A stretch of 64,000 nucleotides of DNA from Mastigias papua (GCA_964019165.1 OZ025272.1:9263993-9327992); one strand, 5' to 3'. Positions 36,901-50,294 are shown, counted from the first letter of the stretch. Program-made: numbers and translations. The notes: generated by a model from the sequence alone, not told the origin.

Positions 36901-39900
36901 AGATGTTGAGAATACCCAAGGCTTGGGAGGCTTGGGACGGCTGTGAAACAACAATTTGCTGTCAGCTATCCTCACCGGCTAGCAAATCAATTTATTTACA
37001 AATATTTAACAGAAAACTAACTAGGCCTGTAGCCCAAATCACTCCATGAAGAAAGTGTCATTATCGTTGGGTGATTGCCGAAAACTCACTGTACTTGTTT
37101 TTTGGATTAAGTAAGTGGTCACTGAGACAGTAGTACTGAAAGACTTTTGTAGTGATTTTAGCATGAATGTTTCAATAGTTCCTACTCCTTGCTACTGACT
37201 GGAAGTGACAAATTATTTCATATACTATGTAGATATTATGGCTTCTCTCTTGCTTCTATGACAGCATATTAGGCAGTAGTATGGGGGCCTGGAAAAGGGA
37301 CTCTGTGGGCGTGACATATAGGCGTGGTTCGTGGGTGTGACTATCTGGATGTAGCATTGGTTATGCAAAATTTGCAAATGTCAGGATTTGTCTTGGATCC
37401 ACCCCTAGCTAACGCCAAGCCAAAAAGTCATTGCAATAGATGCAAACTGTGGAAACATGTGCATGGCATCCTTTTTCGTTTTAAGAATGGTTATCACACA
37501 AAATCTGCTGTGCAGTATTATAGACTAACCTCCTCATAGGTACAGGATGGTGGGGATGCAAAAATAGTTGCTGCAACTTTTCTTTGATACCAGGGAAGGT
37601 CTGCAAATGTGAAGAACCTGCATATGAAAAAGTGAAGAAACAAAAATTCTAATGCTTTTAATAATTCAGATCTTCAAGCAAGCTCCAACTGAATTTATTT
37701 AAGCAAAAATGCCATGATATGAGAATTACCTCAAAGGATCCTCTGAGAAAACAAATACTCTCTTGCTTCCCTCCAGCATTTCAGAATATGGCTTAGATGT
37801 ATTCAAGCTCTACAGTAGTTCAATTGCAACATCAAACTACTCTGCTATATCAAATGCAATCAAAGCTTATTTGTCCCAGCCTGCCAATCATTTTGATCAT
37901 CACCACTAAACACCATATCATGAAAATGGCAATATAGATTAAACCATACCATGGAAGATACATGGAGCTACTTTTCCTCAGCATAGAAAACATTGACCAA
38001 ATTCATGTAATACAAGAGTCATTACAGTTCCACAGAAACTTTTTGTAATGCCAGTGTTGGACAGTCCAGTGACAAATTCAGCTTTGACAGATTTGGTTAT
38101 GACAGTTCCATAATTAAACGTTTTAACTCACTTCAAGGTTTACAAATGTGAACCTACTTCCTTGAGTTTCTATGCGGAAGACTTTCGATGATAAGTGAAT
38201 GTACAGTTATAGACGTTTGGCCATGTTGTCTAAAAATCGAGTGCTGAGTCGTAATTTTTGGGGGCTAGATCAGGATTTTGTGAGGTTGGTCTGTTGCCCA
38301 TGTAAATAGGTTTATGAGGGCATTTGCGAGGGCAAGGGCGGTCGCCTGAATAAAATGAAAAGGCCTGATATATATAAAAATATATTCATATATCCAGTTA
38401 GGAAAATAGGAGCTTTGTGAGTGCTGTTCTTACCATACACCAAGCAGATAATGAGAAGTAGGATCATCCTTATTCAATCCAATGGCCTTCTGAAATAAAT
38501 AACTATATTGATTAGTAAATTATAAAGAGTAGTCTGCATTGAATACTGCAGATAAACCAATTCCACAAAAGCATCATCAAGCTTAGTGTACTAGAGATGA
38601 AACTTTGACCTGAAAGATATATTAGATTTATGAGTATTATGAAAAAGGGGATGAGATGAAATGCATAGTTTCAATTTCAGGAACTTTGATTTCAGAATTA
38701 TGTTAACTAGTCTACATTTTCATACCAAAGCTGTACTGTGAGCAGGTGGGAAAATGAGCTACATTTTCAGCTTGAAAAGAAGCAAAGCAAAAATTCCATG
38801 GAATTGAAATAATGTGCTCAGGGCATCATGAGGTTATTCTGAATATACCAGCTCATTTCACTTGCTGCTGGCACAAATATTTTAGCTAACTTAATAAAAA
38901 AAGTTCTCTGTCAAAATTTCTCTATCTACATGTAATAGAAAGTCATAAACCAAAAATTAATTTTCACTAATTTGTAGCCCCAATATCAGTTTCATAGGAG
39001 CCATTAAGGACAAAAATTTCCAGTTACAGATACCCCAGTGCTTCCAATACATTTACATGTCCAAATGCTATTACAGAACATACCTTAAAATGATCCCTTA
39101 TCTTGTAAGAATTTTCAATCTTCTTTTTTGTTCCTTCATAATCACCAATTTCACTCAGCATTATTCCATACCACTGTTAAAGGGATTAACAATTCTTTGT
39201 TCAGTCAAAGAGTTCATGGTGAAGATGGAAAAGACAAACTCCCTGCTCAATTGGTAAAGTTATATCTAACAAGGGAGATTTTAAAGAGTGCAAAGGTTTT
39301 CATCTTCAGTAGAAAGGAGGATGCAACCTTTTCAATTCGGTGATGGCTTTTTGAGGTTATATGCAAACAAATGTAGCAATTGTGTATCAGCTCCACTGGT
39401 TCTTCCAGGACTAAATTAGGTGCTATGTTTGTGAATTCTGCAATTTTTACAATCTTGTATTAGGTTCTACTTATAATATTTGCCTTAGTATCTAGGTGCA
39501 ATAAAGTAAAGTATCGGCCAAATACTCTGTTGCAGAATACACTCAGAGAGAAAATATATCTATTCACTAGATCCAACAACTCAACAAACTACCTTCTCAA
39601 AACTAACTTTATGCATCAACAAGTTCAACTGAAAAGTAATTCCCTGGACAATTATCAAACAATGAAAGTAATGCGTTCTTTGTTATAAGGTACTGCTGAT
39701 TCAAATAAACAAGTCATTACTATACTACTAGCCTGCTTTGATTTCCATAAAGAAACAAAATGCTTTTAACCAATTAAGTGGCTTTTAATTCATAAGTGCT
39801 CACTTTGGTTCAGTTACGCTTTGTTCTGTAAGTACAGAATGTGAAAATCTCTTTACAATGGTTTTCAGGACAAAGCTTAGGCTTGTTTTCAGATTTGTAC

Positions 39901-42347
39901 ACCAAGTACTATCTGCAAAAGGTGCAACCATTCATAGCACTAGGCTCTTCAATCTAATCATTGCAACATTATGTGCATATAAATACCAGGGTGGATAGGA
40001 GATATAACTCAGTACATCAAACAGGAATTACAATAAAATGTTGACTGTAATACCATTTATAAAAATACTTTTCCTACATGAACCATATTTAACTTTCACA
40101 ATAGTACAATATCAGTCTAACCTTGAAAAATTACATTGACTTGGAGAAATAGTAGGAAGAACAGTGAAGAAGATGTCAGAAACATTTTGTCAGAAATTTC
40201 CTAAGCATTTTAAGTACAACAAATGTTATGAATTCTATCACTTAAACATGTCCTGCCCATGTCAGGTATGGAATGCATGCATAACTACATATATTGTTTA
40301 TAAATAAGGGTGATGAGACCTTTAATCATCTTTTTTTCTTTTCATTTCATTTGATTTATTTTTGGATGGCTACCCTTCAATGCAAGCTGCTTTTCAAGGG
40401 GACCTCCTTTAAAAACTTACAAATGATTTAAGAAAAATTGCAACACTAAATTAACCATAAATGAATATATACATTGCTAGAGAATTGATTTTTAAAATCC
40501 TACTTACATTCAAAGTCTAAAATTTACAGAACCAAAAGCCAAAGACTTAAAAACAAAAAAACATATGATTTGGATCCTCTTTTAATACATACTTTGAAGG
40601 TAATTACATTGGCATATCTAAACTAAATAGTTTAGCGTATCTTAACCTAGAAGTTTGGTACAGCTTTCTTGGATTCAACAGCCAACCTAAGGCCAGTCTC
40701 CACTTGAGTGAATGCTTCCACAAAGTTGTTGGTGAAGTCGTTAGCAAATTCCAGCTTCTTTGTCATTGGGTTTCTACCTGGTGAATTAGCTGGAAGGTGA
40801 ACTCATCTCAACTCTAAGCAAATTCACCTGTCACTCAAGTGGAAACCAGCCTATAGGAACAAAAATGATTAAAATCAATACCTTATGGCATGCAAAGCTG
40901 CTATCATCAATACCAACAGCTTCTTCAGCAGCTTTATATCCTTCATATACCAGTGTTCTTTTAAGATCCTTTGGTGTACTTGATAACTGAGAATAATCTC
41001 TAGCTGCTCTGGCAAACCTCCATAATATTTCAGCATTCTTACTATTTCTTTGTTTTGATAAATGTTCATAAATCTTCAAAAATTCCTTTCTCTCATACAG
41101 TGAATCTGCAGTCTCTATAATATCTGAGTCTGTTTTTTGCATGTCAGTATCTCCCATTGCATAAGCATATGACAAGAATCCCAATGAATAAAGGAAGTTT
41201 GGTCTGATTCCAAAAGATGAATGACTGCTATTTCTTGAACTAATGATATTGACAGCTGGCAAATACTAAACCATGAAATAAAAGATAGTAGGTAATCCTA
41301 AATAACTGTTGGTGTGCAACTCAACATACATTTCCCTGAATTCAGTTGAATTCCATATGGTGAAGAAATCACTTCAAATAGAAATTTTATTGGGTGTGCA
41401 CAGTACACTTCCCATACTGTTTATAAAGAATCAACTCAAATAAGGTGGACTTCATGTGCCAGATTGCAGAATTTGGCAAATGTGCACTCTAGATTTTTAT
41501 TTGCAAATGGTGCTACACACCCTGAAAAGGGCGTGGCAAGAAGTTAAAAAGCGTGACGGTGTGATTTAAGAACATTATTTGATTTCAAAGCAAAATTTTT
41601 CCAGCTATCATAGTGACCGTAATGAAGCATCCTGCGATCTTATTCCTCGTCACAACATACAGAAAATAGCCAAACTTGCTTTACCTTGTAAGCCGAAGAG
41701 TCACGGCCAAACTGCACTTAAAGTGCACACTTGAGACCAAGTGCACACTTGCACACCAGACATTAGGCTCGTGCACACACGAGATCTTGTCGAAAAGCCA
41801 AACTCTGCAGACCGGTTCATGTAGATACTTAAAGCACTGAGTTTTGACATTGGAGCCCTATTTTCAGCCTATTTGAAATAAGAAACATTGGCAAAGGAAG
41901 TAATGTCGTGAGAGAGTTCTTTAGAAAAAGGTGAAAAAAGAAACTGCCGTACTTGCACGCACAATATGGACTTAGCCTGACTTCCTTAGTTTTCAGATAG
42001 GCACGACTTTTGTCAGTGCATAAGTTACAGTCACAAATAAAACAAAGGAAATCTTAGATGTGGCATCAGCAAATCACTTCGATTAAAATTTACATAACTA
42101 CGTACGGAGCTGTATTCACTTAAATTTCATCTGCTCCTCCACCTCCACCACCTACCAAAATAAACAAGGCATGTTTTCAAACAGAAAGTGACAACAGCCC
42201 CACCTTTGCTGAGAGGCTTTCCACCATATGTGTTGGAGTAAACCTTGATGAAGCTATTCCATTTGGAGAAGTTTTAATTGAACTAAATCTGAATTTCCAT
42301 ACTAATCGTTGGATTGTTGAAACTAATCTACGCTGAACCGACGCCAT
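33947..42347 (-). CDS. RMDN1: Regulator of microtubule dynamics protein 1-like (RMDN1/FAM82B family), eight exons
   Basis: Exons on the minus strand in order are 42204-42347, 40882-41265, 39084-39173, 38434-38489, 37530-37617, 35597-35627, 34996-35129 and 33947-33985. The joined frame is 966 bases, 321 residues, ending in TGA; human RMDN1 is about the same length. Family hallmarks include ILWRFARAARDYSQLS, WYGIMLSEIGDYEG, FADLPWYQRKVAATIFASPP and KTCIRLGKKDEAKEWL, a TPR-like helical array. The first 20 residues, MASVQRRLVSTIQRLVWKFR, are Arg-rich with no acidic residue, as in a mitochondrial targeting peptide, and RMDN1 has been found in mitochondria. Family members associate with microtubules and spindles. 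All splice phases agree (0,0,0,2,0,1,0). No break is seen, so the gene looks functional. Confidence 0.88.
34996..35129 (-). CDS. RMDN1: RMDN1-like exon 7
   Basis: 134 bases. Encodes EPGFYTANLLMLAKTCIRLG, then KKDEAKEWLGKLLSYPACTESDKQ, the penultimate RMDN block, with donor GTAAAT in phase 0. Confidence 0.85.
35597..35627 (-). CDS. RMDN1: RMDN1-like exon 6 (31-base microexon)
   Basis: Acceptor caattttcag, donor GTGAGT. Ten codons AKECFLQAES plus one base; the spliced joint yields AESIEPGFY, matching the family's ALxYFxxAEExxPxFY segment. Easily missed by gene finders. Confidence 0.75.
37530..37617 (-). CDS. RMDN1: RMDN1-like exon 5
   Basis: 88 bases. Completes Trp, then FFTFADLPWYQRKVAATIF and ASPPSCTYEE. 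FADxPWYQRK is the most diagnostic RMDN motif in the gene. Acceptor catatgcag and donor GTTAGT on the minus strand. Confidence 0.88.
38434..38489 (-). CDS. RMDN1: RMDN1-like exon 4
   Basis: 56 bases, entering in phase 0 and leaving with two bases. It encodes KAIGLNKDDPTSHYLLGV plus the start of Trp. The Leu-Leu-Gly-Val-Trp motif is typical of the family. Confidence 0.85.
39084..39173 (-). CDS. RMDN1: RMDN1-like exon 3
   Basis: 30 codons, phase 0-0. The peptide begins WYGIMLSEIGDYEGTKKKIE and ends YKIRDHFK, the conserved continuation after the HK that ends exon 2. Confidence 0.88.
40687..40856. mobile_element. Small MITE downstream of RMDN1 exon 2
   Basis: Ends ggccagtctccacttgagtg and tcactcaagtggaaaccagc are inverted repeats about 25 bases long over 170 bp. 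It lies in the intron between RMDN1 exons 2 and 3. Confidence 0.6.
40882..41265 (-). CDS. RMDN1: RMDN1-like exon 2
   Basis: 128 codons, phase 0-0, acceptor ttcatggtttag and donor GTATTG on the minus strand. It carries a hydrophobic stretch PNFLYSLGFLSYAYAM, then the first family block with ETADSLYERKEFLKIYEHL, AEILWRFARAARDYSQLS and EGYKAAEEAVGIDDSSFACHK, a clear match to RMDN proteins. Confidence 0.9.
42204..42347 (-). CDS. RMDN1: RMDN1-like exon 1 with start codon and mitochondrial-type presequence
   Basis: ATG at 42347 opens 48 codons, ending at a GTGGGG donor in phase 0. The N-terminus is basic, hydroxylated and free of acidic residues for about 40 positions. This start was chosen because the next exon has an in-frame acceptor in phase 0 and no better upstream ATG of its own. 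Confidence 0.75.
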
Positions 42348-42651
42348 TTTGTTTGATTAAAAAGTTCCTTGTTGTTGTTGTTATTGTGCAAAAAATGTGC
42401 TGGAACAAAAATGAGCTTCTCCTCTCACAAAAAACAGCAAGGGAAAGAAGCGTTAGTCATGGCTTTAGGGGGGGTTTATTTGGCAGAGGTAAAGCTTTGT
42501 ATGATATTTCGTTACAACATATAAAAGGCCTGATCTTCAGTACCAGGCACAGTACTATTGAGTCCATTCCTCACTCATTCATTTCTTTGATGTGACATTA
42601 TTTTAAGATATACAGTATATTTAAAATTGGTGCTAAGGAAAGTAATCAGAA

Positions 42652-44127
42652 TATACACTAGGCGAGCATAAATATTGCACCTCCTGTCTGAAAATGGCAG
42701 CCACTTTAGGCCTATCAGCACAAACACATCCATTCAGAGTGAATTTTATTCCATTAAACAATATTTGTTTTGCTTCAGTTTTGGCGAGAGATTCGAAAAA
42801 CTTGCTGACGCCATTTTAGCACTTTGAACGAAAGAAAAACATTGTAAACAAAAGAGATTAAGCAAAAATGCGAAGCCATGATTAAAACTAAGGAATTTAC
42901 AAATTTTGAGAGGGCTTCGGTGGTAAATTTGCGAAAAAATGGACTATCCTTCAGAAAAATTGGAGCAGCTGTTTGTTGTCACCATTCTTCTGTAATACGT
43001 ATTTGTAAGCGCTATGAAAAATCTGGGTATCCTGATAAGCTAGAAAGGCGTGGACAGCCAAAAAAATTTGATGTTCGGGGAGAGGTATGTTTGTCGTCTT
43101 TCAAAGAAGCATAGGTTTTCAAATTTGAAAACTATCAGAAACGAGCTATTTTCCACCCACCTTGAAGGAAACCTTTCCAAGTGGACTGTGAAACGTATTC
43201 TCAAGAAATATGGAATGAGAAACTATGCCAGAAAAAGAAAACCATTTGTTTCCTTTCAAAATAGGAAAGCTAGGGTAAGGTGGGCCAGTGCTGTTCAGGA
43301 CTGGCAAGTAGCCGAGTGGAAAGATGTGATTTTCTCCGACGAGTGCAGGTTTGGACTTAAAAATGACTGTAAAACACTACGAGTTTGGCGTACAAAACAA
43401 GAGGCGAATGATCCTACTCTTTTTCAGCAGACATTCAAAAATTCCACCTCTTTGATGTTTTGGGGGTGTGTTGGGCCTACTGGCGTTGGTAAATTGGTAG
43501 TCAGTGATAGAACCGTAAATGCAGAAAAATATGTTTGTTTATTACATGACAACCTTTTTGCCAATGTTGAATTGATGTTTGGGACTGCTGATAGGCCTTT
43601 CATATTTCAGCAGGATAATGCACCCCCACATCAAGCAGCATACACAGAGATATATCTTTCTCTTTGAGGCGTTCCTGTTTTGCCATGGCCAGCACAAAGC
43701 CCTGACTTGAACATTATTGAAAATATATGGTTGTTTATTAAAAATAAGCTTAATTGTGACCCAAGAGGTCCTCCAACAACCAAAGATGAGCTTCAAACCT
43801 GAGTCATATCTGAATGGGACCAAATTCCACGGGATTTTATTGGCAAATTATACGAGTCTCTTTCACGAAGAATTTTGGCTGTAAAAAAGAAGCGTGGCTA
43901 CCCAACGAAATACTGAAATAACTGTAAATTCTTGTGGACTGTAATCAGAGTTCTAGCTTGGTTTATTTTGGCAATATTCATAGTTAATGACATATTAATT
44001 TCTAACGCTTAACTCAAGTGGCTGGTCAGAGAAACCGTAGGCAGTTTTCATACAGCAGAACATGGTGCCCTGTCCGCCATTTTGAAAATCACTAGGAGGT
44101 GCAATATTTTTGCTCACCAAGTGTATA
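42652..44127 (+). mobile_element. Tc1-like transposon with near-intact TIRs
   Basis: Left end TATACACTAGGCGAGCATAA and right end match as inverted repeats (consensus tatacactTggTgagca, then aaatattgcacctcct). The size, 1.48 kb, is normal for Tc1. It lies just upstream of the first exon of the RMDN1-like gene, on the opposite strand. Confidence 0.88.
42878..43916 (+). pseudogene. Tc1-type transposase, one frameshift and two stops
   Basis: Opens MIKTKEFTNFERASVVNLRK with an HTH (FRKIGAAVCCHHSSVIRICK), shifts frame near 43080-43110 and continues with WTVKRILKKYG, VIFSDECRFGLK (Asp 1), FIFQQDNAPPHQ (Asp 2) and SPDLNIIENIWLF (Glu). In-frame TGA follows YLSL, and another TGA precedes VISEWDQIPRDF. 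Ends KKRGYPTKY. Few lesions, so fairly young, but inactive. Confidence 0.9.
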
Positions 44128-45349
44128 GTTCTACCAAGCTATTTATAAAACCCATTTGCTACTTCCAACCCCTTCTTTGCCCCTCTTTTTGAAGCCAAGA
44201 GTTTTGTTTTATTTTTACATTATCAGCTCGCTCAAACAGCCATTGATTCTTGTCCAAAGCCTTCTCTCTTTATTTGTGGTAGCTTGCAAAGACGGTTTGC
44301 ATGAACAGATTATCCATAGATTATCAGTTACAATCGTATCAAATCTCCCGGACTAGCCAGAAGACTCCAGATTTAACTGCTTTCTCCCGGTCTCCGGATT
44401 TTTAAACATTTTCTCCCGGTTGATTTTACACAACGTAGTCATTCGGATTTTTCTAGACAACTTCCCGGGTTACATCCGAGTTTGAGCAATGTGTGGAAAA
44501 TTTTCACCGAATGTTGTGACTCTTTGAATCTTTACTAAGGTACCTTTCATTGCAAGCTTTCCATAAACTATTTGTGGACCACATTGTTTTACAGGTATAT
44601 TTACAGTATATATGTAACGAATTCCAGTTATCTGCTGGTTTTCGACCAAATCTCCCTGCTATCTTTACGGGAAAATCCATAATCTCGAGGTTCTGAAAAT
44701 TTTGAGTTGACAGGTCAGCAGTTACACGCTTCTTTTCATGATATTCATATACAATTTATCATTATACCTACACTCTGGTGCACTCTGGACAAACCTAGAA
44801 AACGCATCCACTTTGTTCACTGTTAGTACTACCTTTCATTACATAGTATGACTTATTAACTACTAGCTACACAAATACCAACTGTAAATAAAGAATTACT
44901 AGTGAAGTTTCTATTATTATTTTTTATTGAAAGTGGAGGTAGCATTACGTTATTACCCAATTTCAGTTGCGGTGTGCACCTTTATCATAACGCTAAGGAC
45001 CCCAAGATTCAGCCGCGAATTGACCCCCCATGAAACGTCATGAAAAAGCGGATTTTTGAATGAAAAGATACTTTTTGCATTTTTTTTTGGTTGCTATAGG
45101 TTACAGAACAGAGCTTATTCCAATTTTGACAGTTGACCTATCGATGATAATTTAAGGAAACATTCAGTATTTATACAGTACGCGTTCTGCATTACAAGAT
45201 AGCTATTTATAAAAAAAGCAATACTCAGATGCTCAAAAGGTTTTGAGAAAGTTCATTTCTGAAATTCACCATTGAATTGGTGACTAATGGTCAATGATAT
45301 GCCCAACTGGACGCAGCACTCATGATGTCAAGTGAATCTATAAACAAAT

Positions 45350-45472
45350 GGCTATATACTTCATTTCATCTTTCTGTCGTTATCTGATGTTTGATACACA
45401 GACGGCTGAAAAAAAGCTCTTCAGTATGCTACAAAAATGTTTCCGCTCTATCCCGCAATAGTGAAAATATTA
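45350..45472. repeat. Half copy of the foldback MITE at 27632
   Basis: Shares tttcatctttctgtcgttat, then atgtttgatac and aaaagctcttcagtatgcta with the right arm of that element, and ends in a decayed cgcaatagtg. Only one arm is present. Confidence 0.6.
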
Positions 45473-46263
45473 CTACTCTTAGCTTACTTAAAATTGTGCA
45501 AATTATGAGCCTTTCCAATTATCTTAGATTTTGGGCTTATTTTTAAAACTTGGCATATTCCCCATAAGGCAATCTAGCAACCCTGCATCAGATCGCGACT
45601 CTGTGAGTTCGATCCCTTCTCTTCAAACATAGTATGGATAAGAAGGAAGAAATCGATGTGGTTGGAGGATTGCCATTGAATATATCTTAACTTGTGCAAA
45701 CCTGTTTATCTCCAAGGCTTATTTCATGTAATTAAATATTTGTCAGTAAAGTTGATGAACTTATTTAAAACTTTTGCAGTTATTCGTGAGCCAGTTTACC
45801 TTAGCATTGGCTGTTTGTATTCACTACTTCTTCCTGCAATCTTATTGCTTTTTCCCCATTCTTCATGAACGTTTGCTCGTATAATGTTGTTTTTGCCTTC
45901 TATCCATAGTGCAAGTAAAGCAGGATAAATCGCTTAAACGAGGTTAATTTGGTAAGAAAGAAGATGAATGGATTAGAGATGGTATGAAAGTTGGTGTTTG
46001 CAAATGGGAGCTGATTTTATCGAGCTGCCCATTTGAATGGAGGTCTAACATCCATATAAAGAATTTGTGACCTAATATCAGATAGTATGTTAATACAGTT
46101 TGTGGGAGCCCAAGCCACCATATATTATGCAATGTGTGGCTTGACCCGAAGGCAGGGGCATCTGTAGAGCCTGAAGGGTCTCCAGTGAGCAGGCCGCCTC
46201 CCTCGCCTCCTACACTATTGCTGTAGTCCATATATGGTTTTATCTTCTTCGACACAATGGATG

Positions 46264-46626
46264 CCTGAGTCTAGTCTTGTAACAAACGGGTGAGTAATGA
46301 ATATGTTAATGATGGAAGGATATAGGACTGAACCATGTGGGACACCAGTGTTTTCATTATTTTGCGGAACTTCTTTTGAACCATCCTTTGCTCATTGATG
46401 ATGACAATCGGTTTAGCTATACGCTACGAAGTGGCTCATACGTATCATGAAGCAGGCAGTCGTGAGCTTTGGATATATCCATTAGCATTGTTCCTCCTAT
46501 ACCTGATGCCTCAAGACATTTCTCCAATTCCCCCATTAATCTTACAAAAACATGTTGAGTACTCATAGACGGAACCTGAAAGTTTCTAGGGCAGGGTCTT
46601 ATTCCAAAACAGGGCACTCTAGACAT
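46264..46626 (-). pseudogene. Non-LTR RT fragment
   Basis: Minus-strand frame reads FGIRPCPRNFQVPSMSTQHV, FVRLMGELEKCLEASG, GTMLMDISKAHDCLLHD, a jockey/CR1-type RT motif (QHGFRxGxSTQH, MDLSKAFDxLxHD), followed after a stop by NNENTGVPHGSVLYPSIINI (PQGSVLGP). Stops interrupt it. Confidence 0.7.
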
Positions 46627-48205
46627 TTTTAAGGAGTATATAGCCTAGGATGATACTTTTTGAACTATGAAACTGTTGAAGTATATTAGAGAACTTGAAG
46701 ACAGTAAGATTTGATATCAATTGCTAATTAATTACCTTGAAATAGGGAAATATTTATACTTGTTTATTGCTCCAAAAGTCATCCGTTTGACAGACATTTG
46801 TTCTTGCAACCCTACTTCGCAGATCTACTGTTTTTGCTTTTCGATCCTTGTTGAAGAGAGTTGAGGAGCAATATCAAGACTAAAATAGCTGTGCTGTTTT
46901 GATCTATTGTAAGTGCTCTTTCAAGCTTGGACCTTGAAATACGTGTCTTGTCTATATTTCATAAGCTTCCAATTTAAGGCGACTGCTAACTGTCCATTCA
47001 TTAAAGTTCCCACTCATCCTTTTATTCCAGTCGCTTTGCCATCTATTCCAAATTCAAAGGTCCACTATGTCCATCTGATTGTAACTTTATAAGCATATAA
47101 AGAAAAATTCAAACGTGCGTCTGAATCTCTTTGGCGTTTCAAAAGAGCAATACCTTTGTACTTGTCTATCATATTAAAATGGTCAACGAAGTTGCCCTCG
47201 AAAGTTCGTTAATGGCCAATTTGATTTACTTCTTTTCGCGCCTATTTTTATTCATTCTCATTGCAATTCCCACGATTTTCCTATCATTCAATATTAATGA
47301 CAACAATAAAATAACATCTATGCAGGTTACCTTCTTATGCAAGATTTTTTTTGCTGCTCTCGATCAAGGACCTGTCTACCTAAAAGCAAAGCTCCTACAT
47401 CAAGTTATTTCCAATTTGAAAACTTCTGTTGTCAAATTGGAAATAACTTGTTCAAAGAAAAAGTTAAAAGCTGAAAGTCAAAGCCATGATCTTTGCAGGC
47501 TAGTTTTCAACTTAACTATTGACGTATCAGCATTTATTTTCTCAGGTTATAGCATTTTTCTTCATTTTCCAAGAATCTACTAGGCGTGCATCCACAAAGG
47601 ATCTTCGCATACTCTTTGCTCTGAGCTTTGTTTAGCCTCTAACCAAAAAGTCCTCATATCACATAAACTTACATTTTTTCTCTTCGCCTCTGTCCTTCCA
47701 TTCGCGTTTGAATTTCAGGATCAATCTACATTGATAACTTGGTCTATAACATGTGACAAAGATATTCTGTTCCTTGCTTTCATATATATTTCTGAAGAGT
47801 GGTTATAGAAATTAGTTATAAGTTTTGGAATGTCAATCGTTTAAGGAACTTCCAGCAGCTCAGATCCAACAGTTGCAATGCATCCCTCCAAATTTCTTTT
47901 CAGATCACAAGGTAATACAGGGGCCTCATGTTGTATAAGTTTCTAATCGCAAAGTGAACCAGTCTATGCAGTCTGTCAACTTAGCAGATTCAAGTTTTCC
48001 TTTTTAGAGCTTCAGTGAGAATTTCACACTTACCACAGCTTGGTCCCTTGCAGTTAATTGCGTGCATTGTCATAATCTCCCTTACTTGACGTCAGATTGA
48101 ATTTTCTGAATATTCCTTACTCATCGTAAGCTCTGCACCCAGAGCGGAATACTAATTTAGTATGAGAAGTAATTTTGCATAAATGTTACTTAGTGATTTT
48201 TTTAG

Positions 48206-49037
48206 CATACTAGTGGGTTGTTGACAGAGAAGCATCAAAATGAGATTTTCCGATGGCTTTTTTCTACAATAGCAGCAGTGATGACTGATGTGCTTCATAA
48301 ACCAGGTGTAGTGAATGCTTTTGACTTTAAAACAATAGTCAAGCGGGTGATAGAGGAGAACGAAGGCAACATTCAAGACATCGTCTCATTTGGCCTAGAG
48401 AAGGAATTTGACCTGAAGACACCAAAACCGATTCGGTTATGTCTGTATTCAAATTCATCTAGTGGAGATAGCTTTATCCTACACTATGGTGCAGGTGTTT
48501 GCAATAAAATAACTGTCTGGGTGCTTGATAGCGGCCAGTCTGCACCACGCAAGGCACTAGCGAGCAAATCGATTGACCACAGATTGCTGCGCCTTGTTTA
48601 TATACCAAACAGTGTTGTATATGTGGCAGCTTGTGCCGATATGAAAATAAGAACTTTAGACCGTGGATTCAATGACCTTGCAGCTTTAGAGTTATTTAAC
48701 ACTATCTTGGATTTGATCTATTGTGAGTCCTTAGGTGTCATAATTGCTTGCGGTGTTGGATTCGTTAAAGTCCTGGAATTAGGTCAGTGCTTGCAAGAAC
48801 CTCCGACTGTACGTGGTGAGATCAAACTAACTTCTACAAGTAACAGTACACCTTGGATATTTCAGATGCACGTGAATCCAAAAACCCAAACTATTCTCGC
48901 TGCATGCCATGAGGCCATATATTTTATCACTTGGGAATCATTGGCCAACTTGACATGCAGTAAGGTATTTGAAAACAGACAGTCGCAATCGCTGTCCGCC
49001 GTTGTTGAATATCGGGCAAAGAACATCATTATTACAG
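48206..49037 (+). CDS. WD40 gene exon a
   Basis: Largest exon, 277 codons plus one base, acceptor tgatttttttag and donor GTATGG. It begins in phase 0 with [19 protein letters not shown], so an upstream exon must supply the start. It includes propeller blades such as ITVWVLDSG and [15 protein letters not shown]. Confidence 0.8.
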
Positions 49038-50294
49038 GTATGGCAATTCTGTTCACAATTAATTTTTCCCTAGTGCCATACAAATTCTTTTTAATAGAGG
49101 ATTCACTAATTTTGTGTTGTAAGCATAGCTTTGATTCATCCTTACCTTGTTTATACTTAGCTGCTTTTAACATTTCACCCTAAAATAATTCTTATTCTTG
49201 TGCTTTTTCCATTTGATTTAGTGTGTGGTTTATGCTTTCATGCTTCTAATCAACAGTTAGCTCAAATTCTAGTTGAAGATAAATCCTAAGTTATTTGTTG
49301 AAATTAATTCATTAATTTGAAATGCAATGTTTTCATTTATTCAGTTAATGGGGTTTAAAATATGTAGAACCTTTGGCAATTTCTGGAAATTTTGAACATT
49401 TTCTATGAAGTACACAACTGGATAGCATTATGCTTAATTTTTCTCCAATTCTAACCCAAGTATGCTCATAGTGGTTATGCTTATTAAAAGAATTAGTGTA
49501 GTCAAAATCGCTGAAATTTGACGATAGAAGTTGAGAATAACGCAGGGCTCGAGCTCCATAAAGATTTTGGCTTATTCCTTATCTGAGTTTCAGTTTATAC
49601 CTTATATCCATTTGCTGTTCTGTTCTGGTCGTGCCTTGTCTGTATGACACAAAGATGGGATATTTTTTCTTTGATCTTCAGACAAAGTCACAGCATTTTC
49701 ACTCGAGAATGATTAACGAATACTTTTTGGATCAAAATAAAAGCAGATTCTGCGAATTCTCCTGATTTGGACTTTATAACAATAATGCAGAAAACCAGAC
49801 TTTGTAGAGGTCTAGAGGTCCGCTTTATTAAGAGAGAGGCCCAGAAACAAGTAGGTTGTCACTTGAACGCACTCTTTGTAAAAGAAAACACAGACTAACA
49901 TCTAATGATATTCTATATGTATTCTACTGATTTTGATTTCACAGGGAATTCAGTTCTGTGTAAGATGTATAACATGATATTGACTTAAAATCAGTGACTA
50001 ATGCTTAAGACAGTTTAGTGATCAATGCAGTACCTCTTGCATGATGGAGGTGACAGTTGATTAAGCTTTCAATCAAGATCGTCAGAGACTTTACCATAGG
50101 GGTTTTCTTCCAAGATTTTCTACCAACCCAGAATATTTAAATATTTCGTAATTGCAGTGTATGTTGGTTGTTTCAAAGGGTCACAAGATGGAACAATTAA
50201 TGCATGGAAAGTCGCAAAACAACATTTCCTGTTAGATGGAATCTTTCAAGGTAAGACTGGCACTACATTTCTGTGCGTGCGTGCGTGCTTCGTG

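Larger units (their letters stand above)
44128..48205. other. Region upstream of WD40 exon a; mostly no gene
   Basis: Holds the half MITE at 45350 and the LINE fragment at 46264. The first exon(s) of the WD40 gene must lie here or further upstream, but I could not pick one out. A frame at 47131-47583 is hydrophobic and shows no family resemblance. Confidence 0.5.

Noticed and set aside
47131..47583. 150-codon frame as a gene or first WD40 exon
   Set aside because: Hydrophobic, no family match, no matching phase-0 donor near its end, and it contains a local inverted repeat (tccaatttgaaaacttctgt region).
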